Source: Gigaspora margarita
Taxonomy: Eukaryota; Glomeromycota; Glomeromycetes; Diversisporales; Gigasporaceae
Length of the DNA stretch: 64,000 bases
Reading direction: 5' to 3'
NCBI GenBank assembly: GCA_009809945.1
Contig: WTPW01002599.1
Span: 1 to 64,000 of the forward strand
Numbering within the stretch: the first letter of the stretch is position 1; each line of letters starts with the position of its first letter. The notes under the pieces are model-generated. The model was not told where the DNA came from, did no database searches, and was given only the letters and a program-made list of their open reading frames with translations. A program made the translations under genes and the position numbers. Of this stretch, positions 49,601-59,682 are shown piece after piece.

Positions 49601-50114
49601 AAGTGGAGAAGAGATTACTATAAAGGCAGAAATAACAAAAAGTGATCATGATGATAAAAATGCAATCAAGTTTAATGAAATAGGTATCAGATTTAAATCA
49701 AGGAATAAAACAATACAATATGAAATTGACTGTGAGCTTAAATACTTTAATATTAATATGGTTCATTTAGGCAATTCATATTATCAATACAATAATAAGT
49801 TTTATCTGATAATAAGCCATAAACAAGAAATTTTTTATAGTTTTGAAAAAAAGAATACAGGAGAACCACTTAGAAACAATGAAGCATATGATAAAATTAA
49901 AAGAGGAGAACTAATGCTTAGTCCTTATACAATGTGGAAAATAAAGCGTAAACCTATTAACAGAGCTAATTTTAGTAAATTAATTAAATTTAAAAATGAA
50001 GTAGACTTAGAGTTAGTAGGGCATGGGAAATATATAATAGATAAAAAAGACAGCAATAATTTGAATCTCATAGTAGAAGACTACTATAAAGAATATAAAA
50101 TTGATCTTTTTTAA
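46700..50114 (+). pseudogene. Ankyrin-repeat / coiled-coil protein, one frameshift
   Basis: Two overlapping frames (46,700-47,068 and 47,049-50,114) read as one protein of about 1,140 residues if a 1-nt slip near 47,066 is allowed. No ATG opens the first frame: it begins at TTG with TAA just upstream, so the 5' end is missing or lies in an unseen exon. In order: about ten ankyrin repeats (TALHWAAKNGYTSIIEYL; TTLHFAAAAGHVEVIKIL; TPLHWAAFEGYNEMV), to about residue 235 of the second frame; a helical region; coiled coil (about 350-430); a Gly-rich hydrophobic segment (VAQTISVVGGPIGIASDVI, about 438-458); more coiled coil to about 740; and a C-terminal beta-rich-looking domain (about 830-1021, with LSPYTMWKIK and LELVGHGKYI). 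No introns. The function is unknown. The layout recalls membrane-inserting helical proteins, but that is inference. It could be active if the slip is an assembly error. Confidence 0.7.
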
Positions 50115-51494
50115 AATAATTTATAGAAATAGCATATTAAAAGTAAATGCTAATTAACTTTAAAATATTGTAGTAACTTCTATAAATTTAGTACTGTTTT
50201 CTTATTTATTATTATTTTAGTATTTTTTAATATTTATCTGTGCTATATATTTTTATATTATTATATATTTTTTATAAATTTAGTGCTGTTTTTTTATTTA
50301 TTATTTTATTAGTATTATTTAGCATTTATCTGTACTATATATTTTTATATTATTATATATTTTTAAGATTTTTTCCTTAGTTAAGGTTTTTTTATCTTAT
50401 TTATATTTAATAATATTATATATATTTTTATTTATTTAAATAAATATTTTTATAATTTCTAAACATTATTTATTCTATTAAAAAGATATATAAATAGTGT
50501 TGCAACGTTTTTTATATACGTGAATTAAAAAATGTATTAGAAATATGCCAGAATTTAAAATATATTTAGTGGAAGTATGTTTAATTTTATTAAATATTTC
50601 TTGGTTTCTCTGGTAGAATCTAGCAACAAATGATAATAACAACAAATATATACTTCTTCTAATAAACTATTAGACAGTACATATAAATTTGTTATTTAAC
50701 CAAATCTATAAACGAATAATTATATTATCATCAGGAAGTGAATATAAGTTTATATATTTCTTTATAATCTAGCAATTTATTAACTCATTATGCATATTCT
50801 CTATTGAATTCTAGGTATTGAGTATAAACATATATTATTCTCTCTAAATGGACTATAGTTTAGTTCCAACCTATAAAATTTTATAATAATTTTGCTCTCT
50901 ATATATGACACTCTTTACAAATGATATTTTTGTTTTTTTAACTATAGTCTCTACAATAGAGCATATAGAGAAATTTAGCTTTAATATAGTTATTTAAGCG
51001 CACACTTTTTCTAAATGCACATATATATTCATTCCTTAGTACATGCACTTAAGAGGTTTTACTGTATTTAAATTCTTTATAATAATTCTATCATAATATC
51101 AGCAGATATCTGGATCATACTCTAGTCTATATAAATATATGAATTTCAGATTAAAATTTTCAATTGATCGAGTTATTATTTTTTAATCAACTTGTCATAT
51201 ATGAATTTCAGATTAAAATTTTCAATTGATCGAGTTATTATTTTTTAATCAACTTGTCATATATGAATTTCAGATTAAAATTTCAATTGATCGAGTTATT
51301 ATTTTTTAATCAACTTGTTCATAATGTGTTCTCTTCGATATGCTTAAAGAAATTTTCATTACAAATTTGACTATTTAATATATTGGATTTTTGTTTATTT
51401 TATAATGCTTAATTTATCAAATTTGTTAAATTCCTAGTTAAATTGTTAATTTAACAAATTTGTTGTTTTAATTGAGCAATTTATTATACAAGCC
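50115..51494. repeat. AT-rich spacer with tandem duplications
   Basis: About 50,172-50,365 is a tandem pair of an approximately 105-bp unit (TATAAATTTAGT.CTGTTTT ... TCTGTRCTATATATTTTTAT). 51,135-51,320 is a 62-bp unit repeated three times almost exactly (ATATATGAATTTCAGATTAA ... AATCAACTTGTC). A single terminal-repeat-like GAGGTTTTACTGTA at 51,054 resembles a Tc1/pogo end without a partner. No gene. Confidence 0.75.
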
Positions 51495-52512
51495 AATTAT
51501 ATCTAGTCCCAATAATCATACTTTAAACTACTTTCAATCAATATGTGCTAAAAATTTTGTTAAATACACTAGATGGAATGAACATTCGAATAACTTTATG
51601 TGATTATCGGAAAGTTGATTTATAAAAAAGACTTAATTTCATCCGCTACAAAAAGTGTCAGAATTATGGCCAATCCATTTTTTTCAACTTTCAAATTTGT
51701 CTTTTTGATAGTCTTTTTAAATTTTTTTTTCTATTAAGTTTACTGTACATAATCGTGTAACTTTAAATATTGATATCGATTAGTCAACTACATTACTATG
51801 AACTAATTAGCTGACTAATCATTGTAGTTGATTGGATTGACTTTTTAATCGACTAAACTGATTCAAATCCCTAATGTAAAACAACACTAATCAATCTGTT
51901 ATATCAAGTCTTTAAACTCTCTATAAAGAATAAAGAACACAGAATAGTCAATTTGGTATAGAGCTTTAATAATAGTCATATTTATTTTCATTTCATATCC
52001 TTTATAGTTTTACTGTTTTTCACATTCGTTTATAATCGTTCATAACTTTCATCAGTTTTGATTGTATCATCAGTTTCACCATCCTCCATTAGTTTCGCTA
52101 TGATGCCTTTGCATTTTGACAAAAGTTGAAACTACGTTAAACTTTCATTCAAGCAAAACTTGCAGATTTTGTGAAACAACTCAACACTCAGATAAAATAA
52201 AATTTTGTTAATCTATTCGACCTAGAAAAAGACAATAATTACTTATAAGGTGCTATAATCCTGAGAAATAAAATCTGATGATATCAAATTAATGAATTCA
52301 AGAAATAAATATCCATTGGGCTATATTATGATTAACCATTGACCTACTGAGAACTCACCCTCAAGCGATCTATATATCAGGTTTACTTAGTTTCAATAAA
52401 TTAAAATAGACTAAATCAAGTTATTATGTTGCCGCTTTTCTCCTTCTATTTGAAAGGCATAAACAATTAATATAAAATCTATATGTACTATCTTCCTCAA
52501 TGGTTACGTCTG
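51495..52512 (+). repeat. Duplicated upstream region of Sel1 copy S3
   Basis: Approximate copy of 3108-4052. It breaks off after GGTTACGTCTGTA at 52,513, where the S1 locus continues TTATGTAAGTACATG; that continuation reappears at about 57,590. The intervening 5 kb therefore seems to be inserted DNA. Confidence 0.65.
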
Positions 52513-52638
52513 TATACCAGAAGCAGAGTTTCACGGAAGTGAAATGAATGTTCAATGATGTACATTACCTTGTGACTTGCGCATTAATTGGACTTAGCAT
52601 TAATGTCATGAAGAATTTGATGACAATATAGTTCAAGT

Positions 52639-53595
52639 CAGAATTGGCACCAAAACCCCTTTGTACCGAATTCGAAAGTTTCGGGTTTCAAATTATAGCT
52701 TCCAAAACCTTATCCGAAACTCAAAATCTCATCCAAAACCTGAAACCTCATCCGAAACCCAAAACCTCACTTAAAACCAAAAACGACACATATTTCCAAA
52801 TACATTGATTGCATTAATGTATTATATTTTTCTATCAATTATACATCAATTGCACTGATATGTGCTATATTTCTCTTAATATACATCATTCGCACTGATG
52901 TATGTTATATATCTCAAAGAATTCATTAAATTTGAATACTCAGGCTTTTTGAGCTGGAATGCATCTAACAATTATATTGTATTGGTGCAGTTCTTTTTGT
53001 TATTATGATTCACAAGTACAACATGAAAGGCATAACTCCTGAGTTTTTTGACAATCAAGGTTGCTTTTGCGAATATAAGTTATTGTACTTACTACATAAA
53101 AATTGTTGCAATATTAAGTAAAATAATAGTATGTCCATATATACTAATGATTGAATTGATAAGTTACCACAAAATTAAATAAATTGTTGTCATCAACAGG
53201 CATCAAAAATTTATTGATTCATTCATTGGCAATGTTTCCATTGTCCTAGAATCAGTTGTAATGGCAGTAAATTATTTAAAATAATGTTGACCAGCTTTAA
53301 AAAGAGGCCGAAAAGTGATGCAGAGAAAAAACTAGCCAAAAACACAATTAAAATCACCTATAATTTATTCAAAAATAATTTGATATTTTGGGTTCTGTTT
53401 CATTAAAAATGAGTCAACTTTTATAATAAATTTTAAAAGCTTCCATATTATATTTTTGAGCTTCGAATTATAATTTTTGGTTTGGATTATAATTCGGGGT
53501 TCAGGTTTCGGAGCTTTGACTTTTTTAGAAAAAATCCAAAACTAGTTTCAGTTTCGAAGCAGTATCGGGTAGGTTTCATTTCGACGCCAACACTG
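52639..53595. mobile_element. 957-bp hAT-type MITE
   Basis: Starts CAGAATTGGCACC and, reversed from the right, CAGTGTTGGCGTCG. A perfect 8-bp duplication GTTCAAGT lies on both sides (52,631-52,638 and 53,596-53,603). Near both ends CCGAAAC/GTTTCGG words repeat many times in opposite orientation, giving foldback arms. No ORF. Confidence 0.85.
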
Positions 53596-53677
53596 GTTCA
53601 AGTGAAAAAATTTAAGATTTTATAAATATAAATAAAAGCTTCAGCTATTATGTTCTACTATTATTATAATTGTGAGG

Positions 53678-54830
53678 CAAAGATGGCACCGAAACCTTTT
53701 TTGGCGATTCCGAAAGTTTCGGGTTTCGGATTATAGCTTCCGAAACCTTATCCGAAACTCGAAACCTCGCCCGAAACCCGAAACCTCAACCGAAACCCGA
53801 AACCTCAACCGAAACCCCGAAACTGCCAAAACATTAATAACTTATTTGTTTATTCTCTCCAAAGTTGGTGCTGATACCCTTTAGTGCCAAATCTGAAGTT
53901 TCGGGCTTCGGATTATAATTTCCGAAACCTTATTCGAAACTCGAAACCTCACACGAAACCCGAAACCTCATTCGAACCGAAACATCACCTGAATACCAAA
54001 AACTACCCCAACTTCCATATACATTGATTGCAGTTATGTATTATATATCTCTTTCAATTATACATCAAATGCACTGATGTATGCTGTGTATCTCTTCAAT
54101 ATACATTAATCGCACTGGTATGTTATATATCTCCTTAAAGAATTCAATGCATCCAACAATTTATTGCATGCGTGCAGTCCTTTTTGTTGTTATGATTCAT
54201 AAGTACAACAAGAAAGGTATAATTCCGAAGTTTATATTCTGACAATCAATGTTGCTTTTGCAAGCAACAGTTTTTTTTTTACTTATTACGTAAAAACTGG
54301 GCACAATATCAAGTAATAATAAGTAATTAGTACGTCCATATCTACTAATGATANAATTGATAGGTTACCGCAGAATTAAATAAATTGTTGGTATCAAAAG
54401 ACATAAAATACTTATCAATTCATCATTGGCAATTTTTTCTATCGTCCTAGAATTTTGCAATCAGTTGNAATAACGGTATGATATTAAAAATAAAGTTGAC
54501 CAGCTTTAAAAAAAANCCCCCGAACAAACACCGAGGTAGTGAAAAAAATTGCCAAAAACATAATTAAAAAAAAAGATCTATATAATATTATTATTTATTC
54601 AAAAATAATTTTACATTTTGGGTTCATTAAAAATAAGGCAACCTTATAATAAATTTATAAGCTTCAATATTATATTTTTGAGTTTCGGATTATAGGTTTG
54701 GGTTTCGGATTATAGTTTCGGGGTTTCGGGTTTCGGAGTTTCGGTTTTTTTAAAAAAATCCGAAACTAGTTTCGGATTAGAACCGTTCCGAAACTAGTTT
54801 CGGGTAGGTTTCGTTTCGACGCCATGTTTG
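53678..54830. mobile_element. 1153-bp hAT-type MITE, same family, duplicated head
   Basis: Left CAAAGATGGCACCGAAACC and, reversed from the right, CAAACATGGCGTCGAAACG. Flanks TTGTGAGG (53,670-53,677) and ATGTGAGG (54,831-54,838) match at 7 of 8. The CCGAAACC-rich head occurs twice (about 53,680-53,830 and 53,885-54,010), so the left end was duplicated or one element inserted into another. Ambiguous bases at 54,354, 54,467 and 54,516. Confidence 0.8.
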
Positions 54831-55208
54831 ATGTGAGGTATCTATAATTTTGAGCAGTTCTCTAGTAAAATTCCAGCAGATAACTACTATTCTAGTCATT
54901 CGAATGATGATAATAATGTATTCTAAGAAAGATAAATGGGGAACTTCACCGGTCCCAGAACACATGATTCAGCACTGTACAAGAAATTGGTAACGAAAGG
55001 CACTTAAAGTGCTACAAAATGGAAAACTAATTAGCCAAAGTATACTTAACTATACAAAACTGTAACAAATAAAAAAAGAGTTAAAACTCGTTATCATTTT
55101 AATTAAATAGACGCACTATAATACCAATAATGTAATGCCAATGGCGTCCCATGGCGATTTTGCTAAAGGATATATATATATATATATATATAAAAGATAG
55201 AATATTCT

Positions 55209-55265
55209 ATAGAAGATGCATCACCTCAATACTTTGAGCTTTATGAACAATGTTGGGATAAGGAT
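55209..55265 (+). pseudogene. Kinase C-lobe scrap
   Basis: One frame reads IEDASPQYFELYEQCWDKD, matching the end of the kinase domain in the large Rhizophagus kinase family (consensus of the type P..Y..LY..CWD.D P). It belongs to a different subfamily from K1-K3, which have DLMKKCWDTKPEKRP. Only 19 codons remain. Confidence 0.6.
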
Positions 55266-55564
55266 CTTACTACAGTAATCTACCTATATAACGGACATCT
55301 AAAATAAAAATCACGGACTTAAAATTTTAAAATTTATTATAAATCCGTTATATAAATATTAGTAAAAAGCTATATAAAGGATTTTACAAAAAGACTGATT
55401 ATAAGACTCAAAAATCCAGATATTCAGAAAAATAATTAATCTTCAATGTTTAAAACAACTTGTTCCCACTGAAAATCTTAGTTGACATCATTCTGTGGAA
55501 CATTCACACAAATAGCGAATCTTCGCAGGTTTTCAAACGCTCCTATATCATTGCATCGGTTTCA

Positions 55565-56015
55565 CTTATTTCACCACAACTTAGTCATCTGACAATTAAT
55601 TTACGGGCAATTAATTTACCGACAAGATTATTTTCTGAAGATTAATTCATCACAAGTTTATTTCAACGACAACGAACTTTTGGTCATTGTTGTTATGGCC
55701 AGGCTAAGAGCTAGGGTTAAGGTTAGTGCAGTTTATAAAAAAAAACTTGTCAGTGAATTACAGCTGTCCTATAAATTTTGAGACAAACTGAAAATTTGAT
55801 GTTTTCCGAAGTCCCTTTGGTTTCATCCTAAAGCCACCTAGCACTTCGTTGTCTTTGGAACTTCAATCTGAAAATTGCGATGGAATTTCCAGAAAGCTAG
55901 ATGATTCATAAGACGAAACCGAAGGGATTTCAGAGCACGAGTAAGTTTTTGTTTTGTCCCAGAATTTATCAGAACAGCTGTAATTGTCGGTGAATTATTC
56001 TTGTCGGTGAAATGG
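55565..56015. mobile_element. MITE related to 11,793-12,155
   Basis: The left has TATTTCACCACAACTTAG and GACAATTAATTTAC; the right has CTGTAATTGTCGGTGAATTA and CTTGTCGGTGAAAT in inverse orientation. The words match the TIR of the MITE in K3. The centre has CTAGGGTTAAGGTTAG at about 55,712. Edges are approximate. Confidence 0.5.
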
Positions 56016-56761
56016 TACGGATCTGAATTATTGTAATATGATTTATGGTGATATGTTTTACATATTACATCATTTAATTAATTATAGCACATTCGTAGAG
56101 CATGATCATTAATAACAATAACTAATAGCATCGACCTTGCATACAGTACATGGCTCTTACTCAAGAACTTTTTTTCTGATTTTTGGAACTATTGAATACA
56201 TTGGACGATAATATATATGCTTGTAAATTCAATTCACTTGGTATAATTTTATAAATTAAATCTTGAATGTAACCTACTCAGCCTCCGTTCTTGGTTTTAG
56301 CGCAACTACGTTGCGCGATTTTTACAGGGCTATCTCCAAATTTCCGGGTCAGATGCGTCGGATCTTGGTCGGCGTTTAACCCTAGTTGTTAGCAGGTTCT
56401 ATAGCAAAATTACCAGCAGGGCATTTTTTACTTAATGAATGGATATGATTTATTATGGTGCACCAAGTCACTTCTCATCAAATTCTGATTGCATTTTTAA
56501 AAAATCTTATAACTATAAAATCCAAAAATTTATTTAATAATTAACCGATAAAAATAAATCTTTATCTTTGGCTCTATCAAACTTATCGGTTAAAATTTTT
56601 TAAAAAGTCCAAATATCAAAATTATATGGCATTAAAATTTAAAAAATTTATACAATTTATTATGTGAGCTATAAAATTGGCGCCTTGTTGTTACATATAA
56701 TTTATATCAAAATTGGCGTCACATATATTCGATCTACATAAAATTGGCGTGAAACCGTTAA

Positions 56762-57349
56762 TCAACAAAAGTTGCTACATATTAAAGTCTAAATTTTACT
56801 AAGCAAATCGAAATAAATCGATTAAGTAACCTTATTCAGCATATCAAATTACACTTAAGACAAAATTTTCATAAGCATTGGAGAATTTTTTATTAATTGA
56901 CTTTTGATTTTTACTTTCGACGGAAAATTAAAATTTTTTAAAAAAATATATTCGCCCCACAATTGACAAATATTGCTACATAGTAAAGTCTAAATTTTAC
57001 TAAGCAAATCGAAAAAATCGATTAAGTAACCTTATTCAACAGATCAAAATACACTTATTATAAAAGTTTTATAAGTATTAGAGAATTTTTATTAATTGAC
57101 TTTTAATTTTTACNTTTGACGGAAATATTAAAGTTTTTTAAAAAAATATATTCGCCCNACAATTGACAAACGTTGCTACATAGTAAAGTCTAAATTTTAC
57201 TAAGCAAATCGATTAAAATAGATTATGTAACCTTATTCAGAAGATCAAATACACTTACCACAAAATTTTCATAAGTATTGGATAACTTTTTATTAATTGA
57301 CTTTTGATTTTTACGTTCGACGGAAATTAAAATTTTTTAAAAAAATATA
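56762..57349. repeat. 200-bp tandem repeat, three copies
   Basis: Landmarks TTGCTACATAGTAAAGTCTA, TTTACTAAGCAAATCGA, and TTCGACGGAAATTAAAATTT recur at 200-201-bp spacing. Copies 2 and 3 each carry an ambiguous base nearby (57,114; 57,158). Confidence 0.95.
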
Positions 57350-57369
57350 GGCTGAGTTACAAATTTTTA

Positions 57370-57465
57370 TATATAGCCAAATCTAAATTTGGCGCATCTT
57401 GGATATATCTAGCCAAATTTGGCGTACCTTGAATATATCTAGCCAAATTTGGCGCATTTGATGAG
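57370..57465. repeat. Short repeat AGCCAAATTTGGCG
   Basis: Three units of about 32 bp (GCCAAATTTGGCGTACCTTG, AATATATCTA), each containing the self-complementary GCCAAATTTGGC. Related AATTTGGCGC words occur at 58,897-58,930. Confidence 0.85.
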
Positions 57466-57712
57466 AAGTGACTTGGCGCACCATAGTAAAATTTTTGATC
57501 AATTCCGATCCTACCGACCATGATTCCGATGCACTCCAACGTATCCAGACACGGACCCCGTATGAGTTACGTTGCGCAGCTACCTTATTATGTAAATTAT
57601 GTAAGTACATGTTTTACACTCTGTATGTCTAAAATGTAAATGTTCGTTACGCAACGTAATACATATCTTCAATAAATTTGATCATTCTTATGTAACGCAA
57701 CCTTTCTTGTAA

Positions 57713-58809
57713 ATGTCAATTTACAACAACATATTCGAAAAGGATTCAGAAAAAATCGACAATTCTTCAGATATTACACAAAAAACCAACGAAGTTACCC
57801 AACTAGATTTAGAAGATAACAAGTCACAGGACTTTTTTAATGAAATTGTTAACGAAATGTGTAATCTGTATAATGAAGAAAGATCAAAAAACCGAGAACC
57901 AGATTTAATCCTTGATATATTAGAACAATTTCTAATAAAGAAAAAGCAAAGTACAAACGATATTATCAATTTTTGTTTAAGTAATCAAATCAATCATATA
58001 ACTCAAATAGTTCTCGCAAATTGTCATCATTATGGTAAATGAGTCGAAAAGGATGAACGTAAGGCATTTCCTTATTACCAAAAATCAGCAGAAATGGGGA
58101 ATGCAAGTGGAATGTATAATGTTGGATATTGTTATCATCATGGAATTGGAGTTGAAAAGGATAAACATAGGGCATTCGTTTATTATCAAAAATCTGCAGA
58201 GATGGGGGCGTAAATGTAGCATATAATGTTGAAATTGTTATCATAGTGGAATTGGAGTAAACATAAAGCATTTATTTATTATCAAAAATCAGCAGAGATG
58301 GGAACGCGCGTGGAACAAATAAAGTTGGATATTGTTATCATTATGGAATTGGAGTTGAAAAGGATGAAAATAAGACATTCGTTTATCATCAAAAATCTGC
58401 AGAAATGGGAAACGCTAATGGAACATATAATGTTGGTGTTTGTTATTTTAATGGAATTGGAGCTGAAAAGGATAAACATAAGGGTTCTTTTATTATCAAA
58501 AATCAGCAGAGATAGGGGTAGCAAGTGGAACAAATCAAGTTGGGTATTGTTATCGTCATGGAATTGGAATTGAAAAGGATGAACATATGGCATTCGTTTA
58601 TCATCAAAAATCAGCAGAGATGGGGGACGCAATTGGAACATATGAATTGTGTTGGAAAAGATGAACATAAGGCATTTGTTTATTATCTAAAATCTACAGA
58701 AATGGGAAACTTTTGTGGAATTTCAAAAGTTGCAGATTGTTATCGAAATGGAATTGGAATAACAAGGGATCTAGATAAAGCCAAATACTGGTATCAAAGG
58801 TATATATAA
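57713..58809 (+). pseudogene. Sel1-repeat pseudogene S3
   Basis: ATG 57,713 opens a 109-codon frame whose N-terminal part is nearly the same as S1 (MSIYNNIFEKDSEKIDNSSD), with Gln (CAA) where S1 has its stop. The frame ends at TGA 58,040-58,042, where S1 has TGG (Trp). Sel1 units follow in shifting frames (about eight units; frameshifts near 58,207, 58,240, 58,300, 58,480 and 58,640), ending DLDKAKYWYQRYI with TAA. It is preceded by 113 bp similar to the S1 leader, including TACGCAACGTAATACAT. S1 and S3 carry different lesions, so each was inactivated independently. Confidence 0.85.
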
Positions 58810-58932
58810 AATTTAAATTTGAGTTTATATTGAGTTTATTATGACGTATCACAACCCAGCCGTAATATAAGTGAATTAAAGTGCATAAGGTGGGTATGCC
58901 TAATTTGGCGCAGTGCCTAATTTGGCGCATTT

Positions 58933-59055
58933 ACGATATCTTATGATCCATCGATTGGAATCATGTGATTTTGATACCATTAGATTCGTCTCGGTGAGAC
59001 GAATCGAATGGTACCAAAATCACATGATTCCAATCGATGGATCACAAGATATCGT
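58933..59055. repeat. 123-bp near-perfect GGTACC palindrome
   Basis: Arms of about 58 bp starting ACGATATCTTATGATCCATC and ending GATGGATCACAAGATATCGT, centre GTCTCGGTGAGAC near 58,994. Only about five mismatches. It is the cleanest member of the family at 26.4 and 40.7 kb, and lies 120 bp downstream of S3, where S1 has nothing similar. Confidence 0.95.
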
Positions 59056-59682
59056 CATTCGTGTAAATTCTCTTTATTTAAGGTCCTAACAAGAAAATGT
59101 ATCAACATCTAAAAGACCGTTTTGTAGTAAGAAACTCGATCTTACTACATAATTCAAGCTGCTAGTGTCGATAAATCCTACATATTTTTATATTTAAATT
59201 ACCCGTTAATAGGATAGTTGTGATTAGTTTGCGCATTATTAAGATTGCATACTTGGGCACATTTAATTGCACATTTAATTGTGTACTTAGGCATATTTAA
59301 TTGCATACTTGGGCACATTTAATTGTCCCTTCGGACCCAATTCGGTTAACTTTTCAAGACCTACGTACTTCGACCCCTCTTTTTTGATCACGTAGCACGT
59401 TGTTTTCATTAAAAGTGCACAAAACGTCACAAACACGATGCGCGTAAGAGAATAATGCTTCGTGTAAAATAAAAAAAAAAACGCGCGTTTTAAATTTTAT
59501 TTGGCCCAAAAAATAAACGATTGATCGTAAATATTTACACATGTAATCTCAAAGTGTATTGCATAAGTAATATAAAAGGCTATGCATCATAACAATAAAT
59601 AGTTAAACGTTAATACTGTTACGCAAATAAAAAATAAATCTTTGAAATCATTTATTGTATCTCCAAATCTTAATATAAAATA
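59056..59682. other. Spacer with TTTAATTG.ATACTTGGGCACA repeats
   Basis: About 59,250-59,325 holds four imperfect units around GCATACTTGGGCACATTTAA. A hairpin GTAGTAAG ... CTTACTAC is at about 59,125-59,150. The rest may be the 5' part of the transposase element; a terminal repeat was not identified. Confidence 0.6.

Larger units (their letters stand above)
54839..56280. other. Repeat-derived spacer
   Basis: Contains a kinase scrap at 55,209, a (TA)n run near 55,165, a possible Tc1/pogo end at about 55,272-55,300 (ACAGTAATCTACCTATATAA), and a MITE-like element at about 55,565-56,015. No intact gene. Confidence 0.55.
56281..57588. mobile_element. 1.3-kb composite repeat with GCGC-box ends
   Basis: The left end reads CCGTTCTTGGTTTTAGCGCA, then ACTACGTTGCGC; the right end reads GTTACGTTGCGCAGCTACC. 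Both have subterminal CATCGGA..ATGGTCGG-type motifs in inverse orientation, and GGTGCACCAAGTCACTTCTC (56,457) is inverted at about 57,463-57,483. So it is a TIR element of one family with the 42.9-kb and 11.3-kb ends. Inside are three 200-bp tandem units. Confidence 0.7.

Noticed and set aside
57357..57610. ORFs with repeated LARYIQ
   Set aside because: Translation of the GCCAAATTTGGC repeat at the right end of the composite element.
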